DNA of 64,000 nt from Psychrobacter sp. P11F6 (GTDB taxonomy: Bacteria; Pseudomonadota; Gammaproteobacteria; Pseudomonadales; Moraxellaceae): positions 558,001 to 622,000 of the forward strand of contig NZ_CM003594.1 in NCBI RefSeq assembly GCF_001435295.1, written 5' to 3'. A program made the position numbers and the translations under genes. This document shows positions 47,886 through 59,900 of the stretch, one piece after another; position 1 is the stretch's first letter, and every line of letters begins with the position of its first letter. The notes below the pieces were generated by a model. The model ran no database searches. It was not told where the DNA came from and saw nothing but the letters and a program-made list of their open reading frames with translations.

Positions 47886-49052
47886 ATGACGAACAATACA
47901 GATAGTATGAAGGCGACAGTCGACACAGAGACTTGGCAACTTAATGCATTAACAGAAGCGCTTGGTGACCTAACGTTGACGGTCAATGACAGCCTGTCTG
48001 TTGGTCGTGGCAGCGACAATGACGTGGTACTTGGTAGCAAGCAAGTATCGCGTAATCATGCGGTGTTAAGGATCTTAGATGGTCGATTGTATGTCAAAGA
48101 TTTAGACTCATCGAACGGTACATTTATCAACGAGCAGCGTATCGAAGGTAATACATCGAGCCTTTTACAGGTAGATGATACCATTGGATTTGCCAGTTTC
48201 AGCTTTCAGGTAAACGCGCCACTTGCTGCTACAGATACTGATGTATTAGCGCCCGTAGCAGTAGAGGAGTCAGTGGTTGAGACTGAGACAGTGGTTGCTG
48301 AAACGACTGCCGAAACACAGGCTGTCGAAGACTCGACAGTGAGTGAACCTGTTGTTCATGAATCAGTAGTAAAAGAGCCGATTGTTAAGCAAACGGGCAT
48401 CGAAGCTATTCTGCCTGTGATAGCTGATGTGAAGACAGTACCTGTTGATACCGCCTTGGATAGAGTAGCAGACTCAGTAGGGGTAACTGAGACCAGTGTT
48501 AATGAAACAGTTGAACCAGTCTTACAGGAGCCAATTCAGGAGCCGATTGTGAAACAAACTGGCGTCGATGAAGTTTTGACGGCTATAGACAATACCGTGT
48601 CCGACATAACTGACGCGGCACCAGTCGCTGCTGCAACTGTAGCAGATGCACAACCTGCTGTAAGTCAGCCAGAAGCCGTCACAGCGACAGAGGCGGCACC
48701 GACAGCACCTGCTCATGATACGTTATTAGTAGAGCAGTCAGCTGTACATGAAAAGCCAGCAGTTGAATCAGAGCATGACAAAACGACTAAAACTGCTCTA
48801 CAAGAAGAAGCAGATCCCGATATTCTACGAGCTAAGCAGGCGGCAACCGCACAATTTTCTGGCACTGCCAATCTAGATCAATCTCGTGATGTTGGGACAG
48901 AAGGTAATAATGCGATGGATCAGGCTATCAGTAATTCAGCCAATGCAGGACAGGCAGAGAAAAAACCAAGCGGTGGTTGGTTTATTTGGGTGTTTATTGC
49001 CGTCATTATTATTGCGTTAGCATTGTGGTTATTTAACATGGGCGGTGCGTAA
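47886..49052 (+). CDS. FHA-domain protein with low-complexity linker and C-terminal membrane anchor
   Basis: FHA domains bind phosphothreonine. Residues 30-110 show the signature GR at 40-41, S55-R56-N57-H58 and N77-G78-T79. A linker of about 250 residues, rich in Val, Thr, Glu and Ala, carries an imperfect internal repeat: EPIVKQTG at 164-171 and 219-226. The protein ends in a membrane helix (about 365-385), so the FHA domain is cytoplasmic and tethered. No Ser/Thr kinase or secretion system lies nearby. AAGGAG precedes ATG 47886. Confidence 0.87.
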   Translation: MTNNTDSMKATVDTETWQLNALTEALGDLTLTVNDSLSVGRGSDNDVVLGSKQVSRNHAVLRILDGRLYVKDLDSSNGTFINEQRIEGNTSSLLQVDDTIGFASFSFQVNAPLAATDTDVLAPVAVEESVVETETVVAETTAETQAVEDSTVSEPVVHESVVKEPIVKQTGIEAILPVIADVKTVPVDTALDRVADSVGVTETSVNETVEPVLQEPIQEPIVKQTGVDEVLTAIDNTVSDITDAAPVAAATVADAQPAVSQPEAVTATEAAPTAPAHDTLLVEQSAVHEKPAVESEHDKTTKTALQEEADPDILRAKQAATAQFSGTANLDQSRDVGTEGNNAMDQAISNSANAGQAEKKPSGGWFIWVFIAVIIIALALWLFNMGGA

Positions 49053-49174
49053 CCAAGTACTGACCAGTGCGTTTGAGATGCTCTAATCCAAGCGGGTTTT
49101 GATATAATTATTAGCCAATTGTTAGCTACTATCGGCTAATAGTCTAGTAACTCTCACGAATATGCCACTTTGAT

Positions 49175-49213
49175 AGCGTCAACATTCAATAGAGTGTTGA
49201 CGCTTATTTTATT
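49175..49213 (+). terminator. Terminator or attenuator upstream of trpE
   Basis: A 13-bp stem AGCGTCAACATTC / GAGTGTTGACGCT (one wobble pair) with loop AATA is followed by TATTTTATTT, about 52 bases before trpE. Another stem ATTAGCC / GGCTAAT (49110-49140) precedes it. No leader peptide with Trp codons is seen, so it may simply end the FHA transcript. Confidence 0.65.
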
Positions 49214-49265
49214 TAACAGTCTGCTGTTTTATCTTTTGCCAATATTTTGTTAAGAGAGCATTATT

Positions 49266-50762
49266 ATGATGAACTTTGAAGAATATCAAGCTTTTAAAGA
49301 CCGTGGCTTTAGTCATGCTCCACTGATAAAAAAACGTCTAATGGACGCACAGACACCAGTATCTGTATTTTCTAAAGTACGTGATTTAAGCGGCTCTGCA
49401 TATTTATTTGAGTCTGTCGTAGGCGGGGAGCGTTGGGCACGATATTCGATGATTGGTTTAGGTAGTGATCTCATTTTGCAGTATGCCGATGGTAATATGA
49501 CCGTCAAAAAAAATGACCATACCGATGTCGATGCAGTCGCTGACCCGTTTGACTATATCCGTCAGCTAATGGCGCAATATAAGATGCCAACAGTCGAGGA
49601 TATTGCAACGCTACCGAGCTTTAGCGGCGGCTTAGTAGGTTACTTTGGCTATGACATGGTGAGGGTTATCGAGCCAAGCGTGGGTTTGTCAGACGCCCCC
49701 AATCCGATGACAATGCCGGATATGTGGCTGATGCTGTCAATGAGCGTGATTGTTTTTGACAGTTTAGAAAATACGTTATCTATCATCGTTTATGCTGATT
49801 GTCACACTGAAGATGGCTATAGCAACGCCATCCGCGAGCTAGAAAAAATTGAAGAAAAACTGGCAGAAATGCCAAATCTGAGCGCACCCGTAATGCCGAC
49901 GCCGACATTTACCTCACAAACAGGCGCGCAGAAATATTGTCATGATGTCAATAAAATAAAGGATTACATTTTAGCAGGCGATGTCATGCAAGTCGTTCCT
50001 GCGCAGCGTTTGACGGCCGATTATACTGGCGACTCATTAGCAGTTTATCGTGCCCTACGATTTTTAAATCCATCGCCTTATCTGTTTCTGGTGCATGGTT
50101 ACACCCTCGATAATCACAAGCGTTTCGACATTATTGGAGCATCCCCTGAGATATTATCACGTATCGACAATGGCAAAGTGACGGTACGACCATTGGCGGG
50201 TACTCGTAGACGTGGAAAAAATGAAGCGGAAGATTTAGCGCTTGAAAAAGAGCTGTTGAATGATAAAAAAGAGATCGCCGAGCACTTGATGCTTATCGAT
50301 TTGGGTCGTAATGATATTGGCCGCGTTTGTGAATATGGCAGTGTCAAAGTCACCGAAAAGATGTTTGTCGAGCGTTATTCGCAAGTGATGCACATTGCTT
50401 CTAATGTTGAAGGGACGATATTGCCCAATAAGGATGCGTTGGATGTTTTTTGTGCGACGTTCCCCGCTGGTACGCTATCAGGTGCGCCCAAAATACGCGC
50501 CATGCAAATCATTGACGAGATAGAGCCAGTCCGTCGAACCGTCTTTGGTGGCGCAGTGGGTTATCTAGGCTGGCATGGCAACATGGATACCGCCATTGCT
50601 ATTCGTACTGCCGTGATGCGCCGTGGTAAAATTCATATCCAAGCGGGCGCTGGGGTGGTCGCTGACTCTATCCCAGAAGCAGAGTGGGAAGAGACCAACA
50701 AAAAAGCATTAGCGTTGGTCAAAGCGGTAAAAATGGCGTGTAATGGTTTACGGATTCGATAG
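49266..50762 (+). CDS. trpE: Anthranilate synthase component I
   Basis: TrpE makes anthranilate from chorismate, with glutamine-derived ammonia from TrpG. The 498 residues include the tryptophan feedback-site motif LFES (47-50), the chorismate-binding region with IIGASPEIL, RPLAGTRRRG and the C-terminal LIDLGRNDIGRV and GAGVVADSIPEAE motifs. Length is typical. trpG, trpD and trpC are not adjacent, so the trp genes are split, as in other Moraxellaceae. A second ATG is the next codon. Confidence 0.97.
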   Translation: MMNFEEYQAFKDRGFSHAPLIKKRLMDAQTPVSVFSKVRDLSGSAYLFESVVGGERWARYSMIGLGSDLILQYADGNMTVKKNDHTDVDAVADPFDYIRQLMAQYKMPTVEDIATLPSFSGGLVGYFGYDMVRVIEPSVGLSDAPNPMTMPDMWLMLSMSVIVFDSLENTLSIIVYADCHTEDGYSNAIRELEKIEEKLAEMPNLSAPVMPTPTFTSQTGAQKYCHDVNKIKDYILAGDVMQVVPAQRLTADYTGDSLAVYRALRFLNPSPYLFLVHGYTLDNHKRFDIIGASPEILSRIDNGKVTVRPLAGTRRRGKNEAEDLALEKELLNDKKEIAEHLMLIDLGRNDIGRVCEYGSVKVTEKMFVERYSQVMHIASNVEGTILPNKDALDVFCATFPAGTLSGAPKIRAMQIIDEIEPVRRTVFGGAVGYLGWHGNMDTAIAIRTAVMRRGKIHIQAGAGVVADSIPEAEWEETNKKALALVKAVKMACNGLRIR

Positions 50763-50894
50763 GGACTCCAGTCATAAACACACAGTATGCGGTTATTGTG
50801 GAAAAACAGCCTATTTTTTATTTAAAAAAACATCATTACAATCAATTAGTTATATTTTTTTATTGAAATAATCATAAAAAAGGCAAAAAAGGGC

Positions 50895-50922
50895 TTGCGT
50901 CTTTCAAAAAATTTGATAGAAT
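50895..50922 (+). promoter_or_regulatory. Promoter of the tRNA cluster
   Basis: The -35 TTGCGT (50895-50900) and -10 TAGAAT (50917-50922) are 16 bases apart, with the first tRNA about 20 bases downstream and a GC-containing discriminator AGCCACCAC, as in stable-RNA promoters. The 50763-50894 stretch holds no gene. Confidence 0.6.
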
Positions 50923-50944
50923 AGCCACCACTTTAAGAGAACAA

Positions 50945-51020
<76 letters not shown>

Positions 51021-51088
51021 TCTCTCTTAAAGTAGCTTTTTATGAATCTGTCTTAAACTAAAGCCATTTTTGTTTAAAGCAACCTAAG

Positions 51089-51172
51089 GTGGGATTGGGG
51101 AGCGGTCAAACCCAACAGACTGTAAATCTGTCGCGAAAGCTTCGAAGGTTCGAATCCTTCTCCCACCACCAT
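51089..51172 (+). tRNA. tyrU: tRNA-Tyr (GTA anticodon)
   Basis: An 84-base class II tRNA with a long variable arm. Acceptor GGTGGGA pairs with TCCCACC; anticodon GTA at 51123-51125; CCA encoded. Confidence 0.96.
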
Positions 51173-51254
51173 ATTTTTTAAGTTTGTCATAGCGCCAAGC
51201 ATACTCTTTATACTTCATGACTCTCGATTAGAGTCTTCTTGAATAAGAGTAATT

Positions 51255-51328
51255 GCGGGTGTGGTATAATGGTAACACCTTAGCCTTCCAAGCTAATGAC
51301 GCGGGTTCGATTCCCGCCACCCGCTCCA
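51255..51328 (+). tRNA. glyT: tRNA-Gly (TCC anticodon)
   Basis: A 74-base tRNA with acceptor GCGGGTG / CACCCGC, anticodon TCC at 51287-51289, and encoded CCA. Third in the cluster. Confidence 0.96.
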
Positions 51329-51447
51329 TATATACAACATCGCAAAGATTACCAATAAATCATCACGACAGTCAGTTTTAGTATTGCTGTATCGTGATAT
51401 TTTTTTTAGTAAATCCATAAGTTGTTTTTTGTGGTTATTAAAAACAT

Positions 51448-51522
<75 letters not shown>

Positions 51523-52020
51523 TTTATTGTTTAAACCTCTTGTGTTTGCTTTGCCATCTTTAAACAGTTTGTGTCGATATCGAAATTACAAAATATTGAA
51601 AATTATAAATTACAGTGTAGCAAATAATATTTAAGGGTGACACTGAGGTGTTGCCTTTTAGTGCTGTCAATTTATTAAGTTATCAATACATGAGTAAGTA
51701 TCTAAGATAAAAGTATCTAGGTTCGGCAGGTTCCAATATTATTAATGATTTACACTAAGATAAAGTAGTGCAACAGCGATAATGTATAATATCTTGTAAT
51801 GTTGACTAGATTAAAAAATACGTATAATGCTTAAACCTATATGTGCAGCATTGAAATGCATGATCTGAGCACATATATACAGTCGTAAAGTGATCAAACA
51901 GTTTTAGTAGATAAGCCATAGCGTCAACGGTTTGATGGTTCTGTATGCATCATGAGCCGTCAAACAGCTATTCACCGATCTTTGATTGATAAAGATTCAC
52001 CAAAAAAAGAGGAAATACCC
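51523..52020 (+). promoter_or_regulatory. Long leader region between tRNA-Thr and tuf, with a candidate tuf promoter
   Basis: This 498-base gap has no gene. TTGACT at 51802-51807 and TATAAT at 51823-51828 are 15 bases apart (shorter than usual), which would give a leader of about 185 bases. GAGGAAATACCC before ATG 52021 is the ribosome-binding site. In E. coli the gap is far shorter and tufB is co-transcribed with the tRNAs; here an own promoter seems likely. Confidence 0.5.
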
Positions 52021-53211
52021 ATGGCAAAGGCCAAGTTTGAACGCGTAAAGCCACACGTCAACGTCGGTACAATCGGACACGTTGACCACGGTAAAACAAC
52101 CCTAACAGCTGCCATCGCAACTGTAGCAGCAATCACTTCAGGTGGCGAAGCCAAAGACTACGCGTCTATTGACTCAGCACCAGAAGAAAAAGCACGTGGC
52201 ATCACCATCAACACCTCACACGTAGAATATGACACCCCAGCACGTCACTACGCTCACGTCGATTGCCCAGGTCACGCCGATTATGTTAAAAACATGATCA
52301 CTGGTGCCGCTCAGATGGACGGCGCAATCCTAGTCGTATCAGCAACTGACGGCCCAATGCCACAAACCCGTGAGCACATCCTGCTTTCACGTCAGGTTGG
52401 CGTACCGTACATCATCGTATTCATGAACAAATGTGATGTTGTTGATGACGAAGAATTGCTAGAACTCGTAGAAATGGAAGTTCGTGAACTTCTTAATGAC
52501 TACGACTTCCCAGGTGATGATACCCCAATCATCCATGGTTCAGCGACTGAAGCCCTAAAAGGCTCACAAGAAAAATACGGCCAACCAGCGGTTGTAGAAC
52601 TTCTTAACGTTCTTGACACCTACATCCCAGAGCCAGAGCGTGACGTTGACAAAGCATTCCTAATGCCAATCGAAGACGTATTCTCAATCTCAGGCCGTGG
52701 TACTGTTGTAACAGGTCGTGTTGAATCTGGTATCGTACGCGTAGGCGACGAAATCGAAATCGTCGGTATCCGTGACACTCAAAAAACCACCTGTACTGGT
52801 GTAGAGATGTTCCGTAAACTGCTTGACGAAGGTCGTGCAGGTGAAAACTGTGGCGTACTACTACGTGGTACTAAGCGTGAAGACGTACAACGTGGCCAAG
52901 TACTAGCTAAGCCAGGTTCAATCACGCCTCACACCAAGTTTGACGCTGAAGTATATGTGTTGAGCAAAGAAGAGGGTGGTCGTCATACACCATTCCTAAA
53001 CGGCTATCGTCCACAGTTCTACTTCCGTACTACTGACGTAACTGGTGCAATCCAATTACAAGACGGTACTGAAATGGTAATGCCTGGTGATAACGTTGAG
53101 ATGGGCGTAGAGCTTATCCACCCAATCGCTATGGACAAAGGTCTTCGCTTCGCAATTCGTGAAGGCGGCCGTACTGTAGGCGCTGGTGTTGTTGCTAACG
53201 TACTAAACTAA
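52021..53211 (+). CDS. tuf: Elongation factor Tu
   Basis: EF-Tu brings aminoacyl-tRNA to the ribosome as a GTP complex. The 396 residues begin [20 protein letters not shown] with G1 GHVDHGKT (19-26), the effector region [21 protein letters not shown] and NKCD, and end in GVVANVLN. Codon use is strongly biased, as expected for a top-expressed gene. The ATG matches family N-termini; a 23-codon in-frame extension upstream is not used in the family. The secE-nusG genes that follow tufB in E. coli are absent; rimI follows. Confidence 0.98.
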   Translation: MAKAKFERVKPHVNVGTIGHVDHGKTTLTAAIATVAAITSGGEAKDYASIDSAPEEKARGITINTSHVEYDTPARHYAHVDCPGHADYVKNMITGAAQMDGAILVVSATDGPMPQTREHILLSRQVGVPYIIVFMNKCDVVDDEELLELVEMEVRELLNDYDFPGDDTPIIHGSATEALKGSQEKYGQPAVVELLNVLDTYIPEPERDVDKAFLMPIEDVFSISGRGTVVTGRVESGIVRVGDEIEIVGIRDTQKTTCTGVEMFRKLLDEGRAGENCGVLLRGTKREDVQRGQVLAKPGSITPHTKFDAEVYVLSKEEGGRHTPFLNGYRPQFYFRTTDVTGAIQLQDGTEMVMPGDNVEMGVELIHPIAMDKGLRFAIREGGRTVGAGVVANVLN

Positions 53212-53248
53212 TCTATCAGTCTCAGTAATGAGATTGTAAGTTAGTCAT

Positions 53249-53284
53249 AAAAAAGCCATCCTTGAATAAGGGTGGCTTTTTTTT
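53249..53284 (+). terminator. Terminator after tuf
   Basis: The stem AAAAGCCATCCTT / AAGGGTGGCTTTT (one G-T pair) ends in eight T. Confidence 0.92.
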
Positions 53285-53391
53285 GGCTATAAAAAGGTAA
53301 TGGCATAATCAATATTGTAATGATAAATATTTGAAATACAGTAAGTGCTATGGTATTTGGGTTTGTATAAATAATAATAAGAGGATACATA

Positions 53392-53889
53392 ATGTTGATG
53401 ATAAAGATTTTATCAACCCATAGTGCAGATTTTGAGCAAGTGCTGCAAGCAGTAGCGGATATTGAAGCCATCATTCAACCGCAAGATGCTTGGGGCTATC
53501 AGACATTGGTGGAATCACTCAAACAAGATAGCATGCATCTGCTGATCGTTTATGAGCAAAAAGACAATATTATTATTAATAATACTGTGACAGGCTATTG
53601 TCTATATCAAGTGATTTTTGAACAAGCGGAGATTTTACGTATTGGCACCCATCCTGATTATCAACGTCAAGGTATTGCCTCACAAATTTTTGCCAGATTG
53701 AATACAGAATTGAGAACGCATCAGGTGGAGAGCCTTTTATTAGAAGTGCGCGCAGATAATGCGCCTGCGATAGCCTTATATGAGCAGCAAGAATTTGCTC
53801 TAATTCATAAGCGTAAAGGGTATTACCAAACTCCACATCAACCAGCTATTGATGCCCTGATTATGCAGCGCCTGTACGTCCGAGAATAA
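53392..53889 (+). CDS. rimI: RimI-like ribosomal-protein S18 alanine N-acetyltransferase
   Basis: A 165-residue GNAT protein. The acetyl-CoA loop is QRQGIA (91-96) after ILRIGTHPDY; the later LLLEVRADNAPAIALYEQQEF is the RimI-type region that ends the domain, and KRKGYY matches the RimI C-terminal KGYY motif. RimI acetylates the N-terminal alanine of S18. tsaB, often upstream of rimI, is absent here. The start ATG follows GAGGATACATA. Confidence 0.85.
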   Translation: MLMIKILSTHSADFEQVLQAVADIEAIIQPQDAWGYQTLVESLKQDSMHLLIVYEQKDNIIINNTVTGYCLYQVIFEQAEILRIGTHPDYQRQGIASQIFARLNTELRTHQVESLLLEVRADNAPAIALYEQQEFALIHKRKGYYQTPHQPAIDALIMQRLYVRE

Positions 53890-53952
53890 TGAAGGGTATC
53901 GAATGGAACCAAATAAACCCGCAGAATAGTAGATGGGTCGGCACTTTTATTA

Positions 53953-54387
53953 TTATTGAGTGGGTATTTTCTTTTTGCAGATTTCAATATTGAGTTTATA
54001 GTCATTATCTACTTTCATACGCTCAAGAACATCGATACGTTCGCTTAATAGCTCTACCATGAGGCTGATATTGGCTTGCTGTTTTTGTATTTGCGCCAAT
54101 TTTTGCTGAGTAAGCATCAGTTGTAAATCAACATCCAATTGACCATCGTAATAATCATTCAAGCTGTCTCTGATTTCAGTGAGTGTAAAGCCAATCGCTT
54201 GCGCACTTTTGATTAGCTCAATACGTTCGATACATTCTGGATGAAACTCGGTATATAAACGCGAGCCTGCCTGACGCTTACGAGATTTTAGCAAGCCCAG
54301 TTGGTCATAATGACGCACGGTGTCTTTGGTTGTTTGAGCTTTTGTTGCCAGTGTTCCAATCAGTAAGAACGATGTGTCGGGTGCCAT
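53953..54387 (-). CDS. MerR-family transcriptional regulator
   Basis: The 144-residue protein has an N-terminal winged-helix (LIGTLATKAQTTKDTVRHYDQLGLL) and a following basic segment (SRLYTEFHPECIERI), then a long coiled-coil helix (about 80-125) for dimerisation. The C-terminal tail has one Cys (IEICKKK), not the paired Cys of metal sensors. The effector is unknown. It lies 96 bases after aat on the same strand and converges with rimI, so it might be co-transcribed with trxB-aat. Confidence 0.88.
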   Translation of the reverse strand: MAPDTSFLLIGTLATKAQTTKDTVRHYDQLGLLKSRKRQAGSRLYTEFHPECIERIELIKSAQAIGFTLTEIRDSLNDYYDGQLDVDLQLMLTQQKLAQIQKQQANISLMVELLSERIDVLERMKVDNDYKLNIEICKKKIPTQ

Positions 54388-54483
54388 GATAACCTCGTCG
54401 GTAGGTAGCAGTTGATAAGGTACGAGTTAATAAAGTAGCGATTAACAAACAGACATAAGCCATCAATCACTTCGTCATCGTAT

Positions 54484-55293
54484 TTATTTTAAGATAAGCT
54501 GCCAAGGTTCTATGGTATCAAGTAACGATACGGCGAGTGGTTTATGAGAGTTATTTTGCCATTTGACAATATTATTAGCCGTTAAGAGATCCAATTGAGT
54601 GAGAAATTCAGCACGCGGTAGCGTGGTTGCACCCAAGCTCATCAAATGCTCATTTGGTAGCTGACAGTCGACCAGCGCCACATGGCTTTGTTCACATAAG
54701 CGCATTAAACCCCAAAATGCGAACTTTGAGGCGTTAGAGGCGATATGAAACATCGATTCGCCAAAGTAAATGCTACCTATTTTTAGACCATAAAGCCCGC
54801 CAATGAGTTGCCCTTTATCATTCCAAACTTCAATGCTATGTGCAAATCCTTGTGCATGCAGTTCGGTATAAGCCTCAATCATTTCATCATGAATCCAAGT
54901 ATGTTCGCCCTCGGGCTGTTCATTATTGAGGCGATCACTGCGCGGTAAACTACAGGCATGAATAACGTCATCAAAAGCTTGATTCAAGGTTAATTGCCAA
55001 CGCTCGCGGATGGCTTGCTTACGCAGCGACTTGCTTGGCTTATAATTGGTTGGCACCATCACACAGCGCGGTTCAGGGCACCACCATGCAATTGGTTCAT
55101 CTTCATTAAACCAAGGAAACAGACCCTGCGCGTAAGCAGAAATCAATGTTTCGGCTGCCAAATCTCCTCCGACAGCGACGATACCAATGCCGTCAGGATC
55201 AACCATCAAAGGGTCAGGAAAGTCATAACGCCCAAGACTTTTTAAGGTCTCAGGCGTGATGTGCTCATTGTTATATTGAGAGAAATTACCCAT
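54484..55293 (-). CDS. aat: Leucyl/phenylalanyl-tRNA--protein transferase
   Basis: Aat adds Leu or Phe to the N-terminus of proteins with basic ends, marking them for ClpAP. The 269 residues contain YDFPDPL, AYAQGLFPWFNEDEPIAWW, the PEPR segment and the later GGLYGLKIGSIYFGESMF, all standard. It is slightly longer than the E. coli protein (234). Its ATG directly follows the trxB stop (TAA-ATG), so translation is coupled. The trxB-aat order is widely conserved. Confidence 0.96.
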   Translation of the reverse strand: MGNFSQYNNEHITPETLKSLGRYDFPDPLMVDPDGIGIVAVGGDLAAETLISAYAQGLFPWFNEDEPIAWWCPEPRCVMVPTNYKPSKSLRKQAIRERWQLTLNQAFDDVIHACSLPRSDRLNNEQPEGEHTWIHDEMIEAYTELHAQGFAHSIEVWNDKGQLIGGLYGLKIGSIYFGESMFHIASNASKFAFWGLMRLCEQSHVALVDCQLPNEHLMSLGATTLPRAEFLTQLDLLTANNIVKWQNNSHKPLAVSLLDTIEPWQLILK

Positions 55294-56905
<1,612 letters not shown>

Positions 56906-59900
56906 GTGATATCAGCACCGCTTATTGAGTATTTAAAAAAGGGAATATTTACCCTCCTTGGGTTAATACTGGCCGTTTATCTATTTGTCATTTTGATGAC
57001 ATATACCAGTAATGATCCTAGTTGGTCGCATATCAGTAGCGATATGACCACGATTAATAATGTAGGCGGCGAATCGGGTGCTTGGTTATCTGACTTGCTT
57101 TATAGCTTCTTTGGTTTTGGTGCATGGTGGCTGCTGGCATTTGTGGTTTATGAGTCTATCCTTATTTGGTGGGACAACAAGCCAACGTTTTGGCTGATGC
57201 GAGTGGTTGCTTATGTGTTTTTATTATTAAGTGCCAGTGCGTTGTTTGCACAATTGGTGGCGTTAGTACAGCAATTGACCAATCCAGGAACGCTAGGGCT
57301 GGAAAGCGTGGCTGGTGGCATAATTGGGTTTGAATTACAGGCGCGTTTGGCACAGCTTTTATCGCAGTGGGGGAGTGTGATTTTCTTGACGGCATTCGTC
57401 ATTATTACCGCGACTTTTGCCTTTAATATTCATTGGCTAGCAATTTATGAGAAGGTTAAGGCGCTATCGTGGCTTGGCTCAGGGGTGAAGCGTCAGGGTA
57501 GGATGCATGATAGTGTGTCAACCACGCCAGAAAATATCAATGCCAAGCAAAATGATGAAAACATAGCTAAGAGTAACGCGAAAAAAGACGCAGCCGATCA
57601 CGAGCAGTTACCACTTGAATTGCAAGTTGCTGGCAATGCTCAAGCCGTAGACAACAGCGGTCGGTTCAGCAATGTGTTGTCAGAGTTCTTGGCAACGTCA
57701 GGGTTGGCTGAGAGCGTTAAAGCGTCTGTAGTTGCCGTAACACAAGCGGCGACGCCTAATTCAGCTGCTAAATCTAGTCGTGAGAATAGTGAGCCTGTCC
57801 CTGTCTCAGTAGAAACACCTAGCAGTACTGTTCAAAATCTAGCAAGTCATACGAATACATCGACGCCGTCAAGTCCTGCCATGACTGCTATCCGTAAAGT
57901 CGAGCCAAGCTTTGCTTGGAATGACGCCAATACTGTCGATGACTTGTTAGCCAGCGAGCAAATGGCTTATCACGCTAATAATATGAACACTTCTGATTCA
58001 GCTGCTACTACTTCTGTATCTGCTGATAGCAATACTGAGTCGTTAGAGACAGTGGTGCTAGACTCTACAGCGATATCAGCCGTAGAGATGTCCGAAGCTC
58101 AATCAACAGAGAACTTGCCGTCAATAGCTCAGCCATCAATAAATGAGCTGGTATACGGTGAGACGGCTGACGAAACGGATAATGAGCCTAAATCGTTCGA
58201 GTTAGAGGATAAAGTGGAGGCCGTTGATATACTGGCCGATGCATGGTTGGCAGAGCATGCGGATGTCTCAACATCTACAGCTATGCAGCCTGCAGAAACA
58301 GGGCAACCTTCAGAAACAGTGCAAGCAGCCAATAGGACTGAGCTGCCCAGACAAGCAGCAGTCACAGCGCCTGCGACAGACTCATCTAATAGTGAAATGA
58401 ACGACTTTACTGATAAATGGTTTGATGAAGAGCCTGAACTGTCAGAGGATTTCGAACCTTCTTATATATCTAATGAAGCGAGTGTCGCCAAAGCAGTAGA
58501 CGTGGTTGAACCAGTTGCGTCAGTCGCTGATATGACGCCGACCAATACGCCACCGTCTAATCCTAAACTGCCGCCTACGGTAGAAACCCGCGTCACAGCA
58601 TCAGCTATTGAACCAATAGTTTTGCCTAAACCAACGGTAAGTTTTGCGGTACCTGAGGGCGATAGTAGCAATCATATCACTGACATGATGCCAGAGGATG
58701 ATAGCGCTGAGGATGTCAATGCGCCCGTTATGCCAGATATTAGTGATGATGCCGCCTTCAGTCAAAAATCACGCTCGATGCAAACGGCTGCCTATCGCAG
58801 TAGCCTAACGCCTATTCCAGAGATTTCTATTTTGGATAAGCCAGACCCTGATCGTAAGCCCAGTTATACCGTCGCCGAGCTTGAGCAATTATCAGAGTTA
58901 CTAGAGATTAAGTTACAAGAGTTTAATGTAAAGGCGACTGTGGTCAACGCCATTCCGGGTCCTGTTGTTACCCGCTTTGAAGTGGAGCTTGCTGCTGGTG
59001 TAAAAGCCAGTAAGGTTACCGGTATTTCACGTGATTTAGCGCGCTCGCTATCGATGGCGTCTTTGCGTGTGGTTGAAGTGATTCCGGGTAAGCCGTATAT
59101 CGGTATCGAAGTACCCAATAAGCAGCGCGAAATGGTACGTTTGATTGAGCTATTGAATACCGAAAAATTCCAAGATCCTAAAGCCCAAATCAGCATGGCG
59201 ATGGGTAAGGATATCGGTGGTAATGCCATCATTACTGACCTTGCGCGCGCGCCGCATATGTTGGTTGCTGGTACGACAGGTTCGGGTAAATCGGTATTGG
59301 TCAACTCGATGCTACTATCGATGCTACTCAAATATACGCCAAATGAGCTGCGTCTCATTTTGATTGATCCAAAGCAGCTCGAGCTTGCCAACTATAATGA
59401 TATTCCACATCTATTAACACCAGTCGTCACCGATATGACTGAAGCGGCCAGTGCTTTGTCATGGTGCGTGGCAGAGATGGAACGTCGCTATCAACTGATG
59501 AGTTTGCTCAAAGTGCGTAAGCTTAATGAGTTTAATAAAAAGGTCATTGCTGCTGAAAAATCGGGCAATCCGATGCTTGATCCTTTATGGCGACCTAATG
59601 ACAGTGTGAGTATCAGCCAAGCACCGAAGCTAAAAACCTTACCGATGATTGTCATTGTCGCGGATGAGTTTGCCGATATGATCATGCAGGTTGGTAAGCA
59701 AGCCGAAGAGCTTATCACCCGTCTTGCACAAAAATCGCGGGCAGCAGGGATTCATTTAATGCTGGCTACCCAGCGTCCATCGGTCGATGTCATCACGGGT
59801 TTGATTAAAGCCAATATTCCCGTGCGGGCGGCACTACGTGTGAACTCAAAAGTGGATTCGCGGACGATTCTGGACAGTGGTGGTGCCGAAGACATGCTGG

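Noticed and set aside
49053..49265. trp leader-peptide attenuator
   Set aside because: There are hairpins before trpE but no short frame with tandem Trp codons; a simple terminator of the FHA gene explains the stem.
58864..59391. 175-codon frame antisense to the ftsK motor region
   Set aside because: It is a shadow of the conserved FtsK coding sequence; no start signal and no family match.
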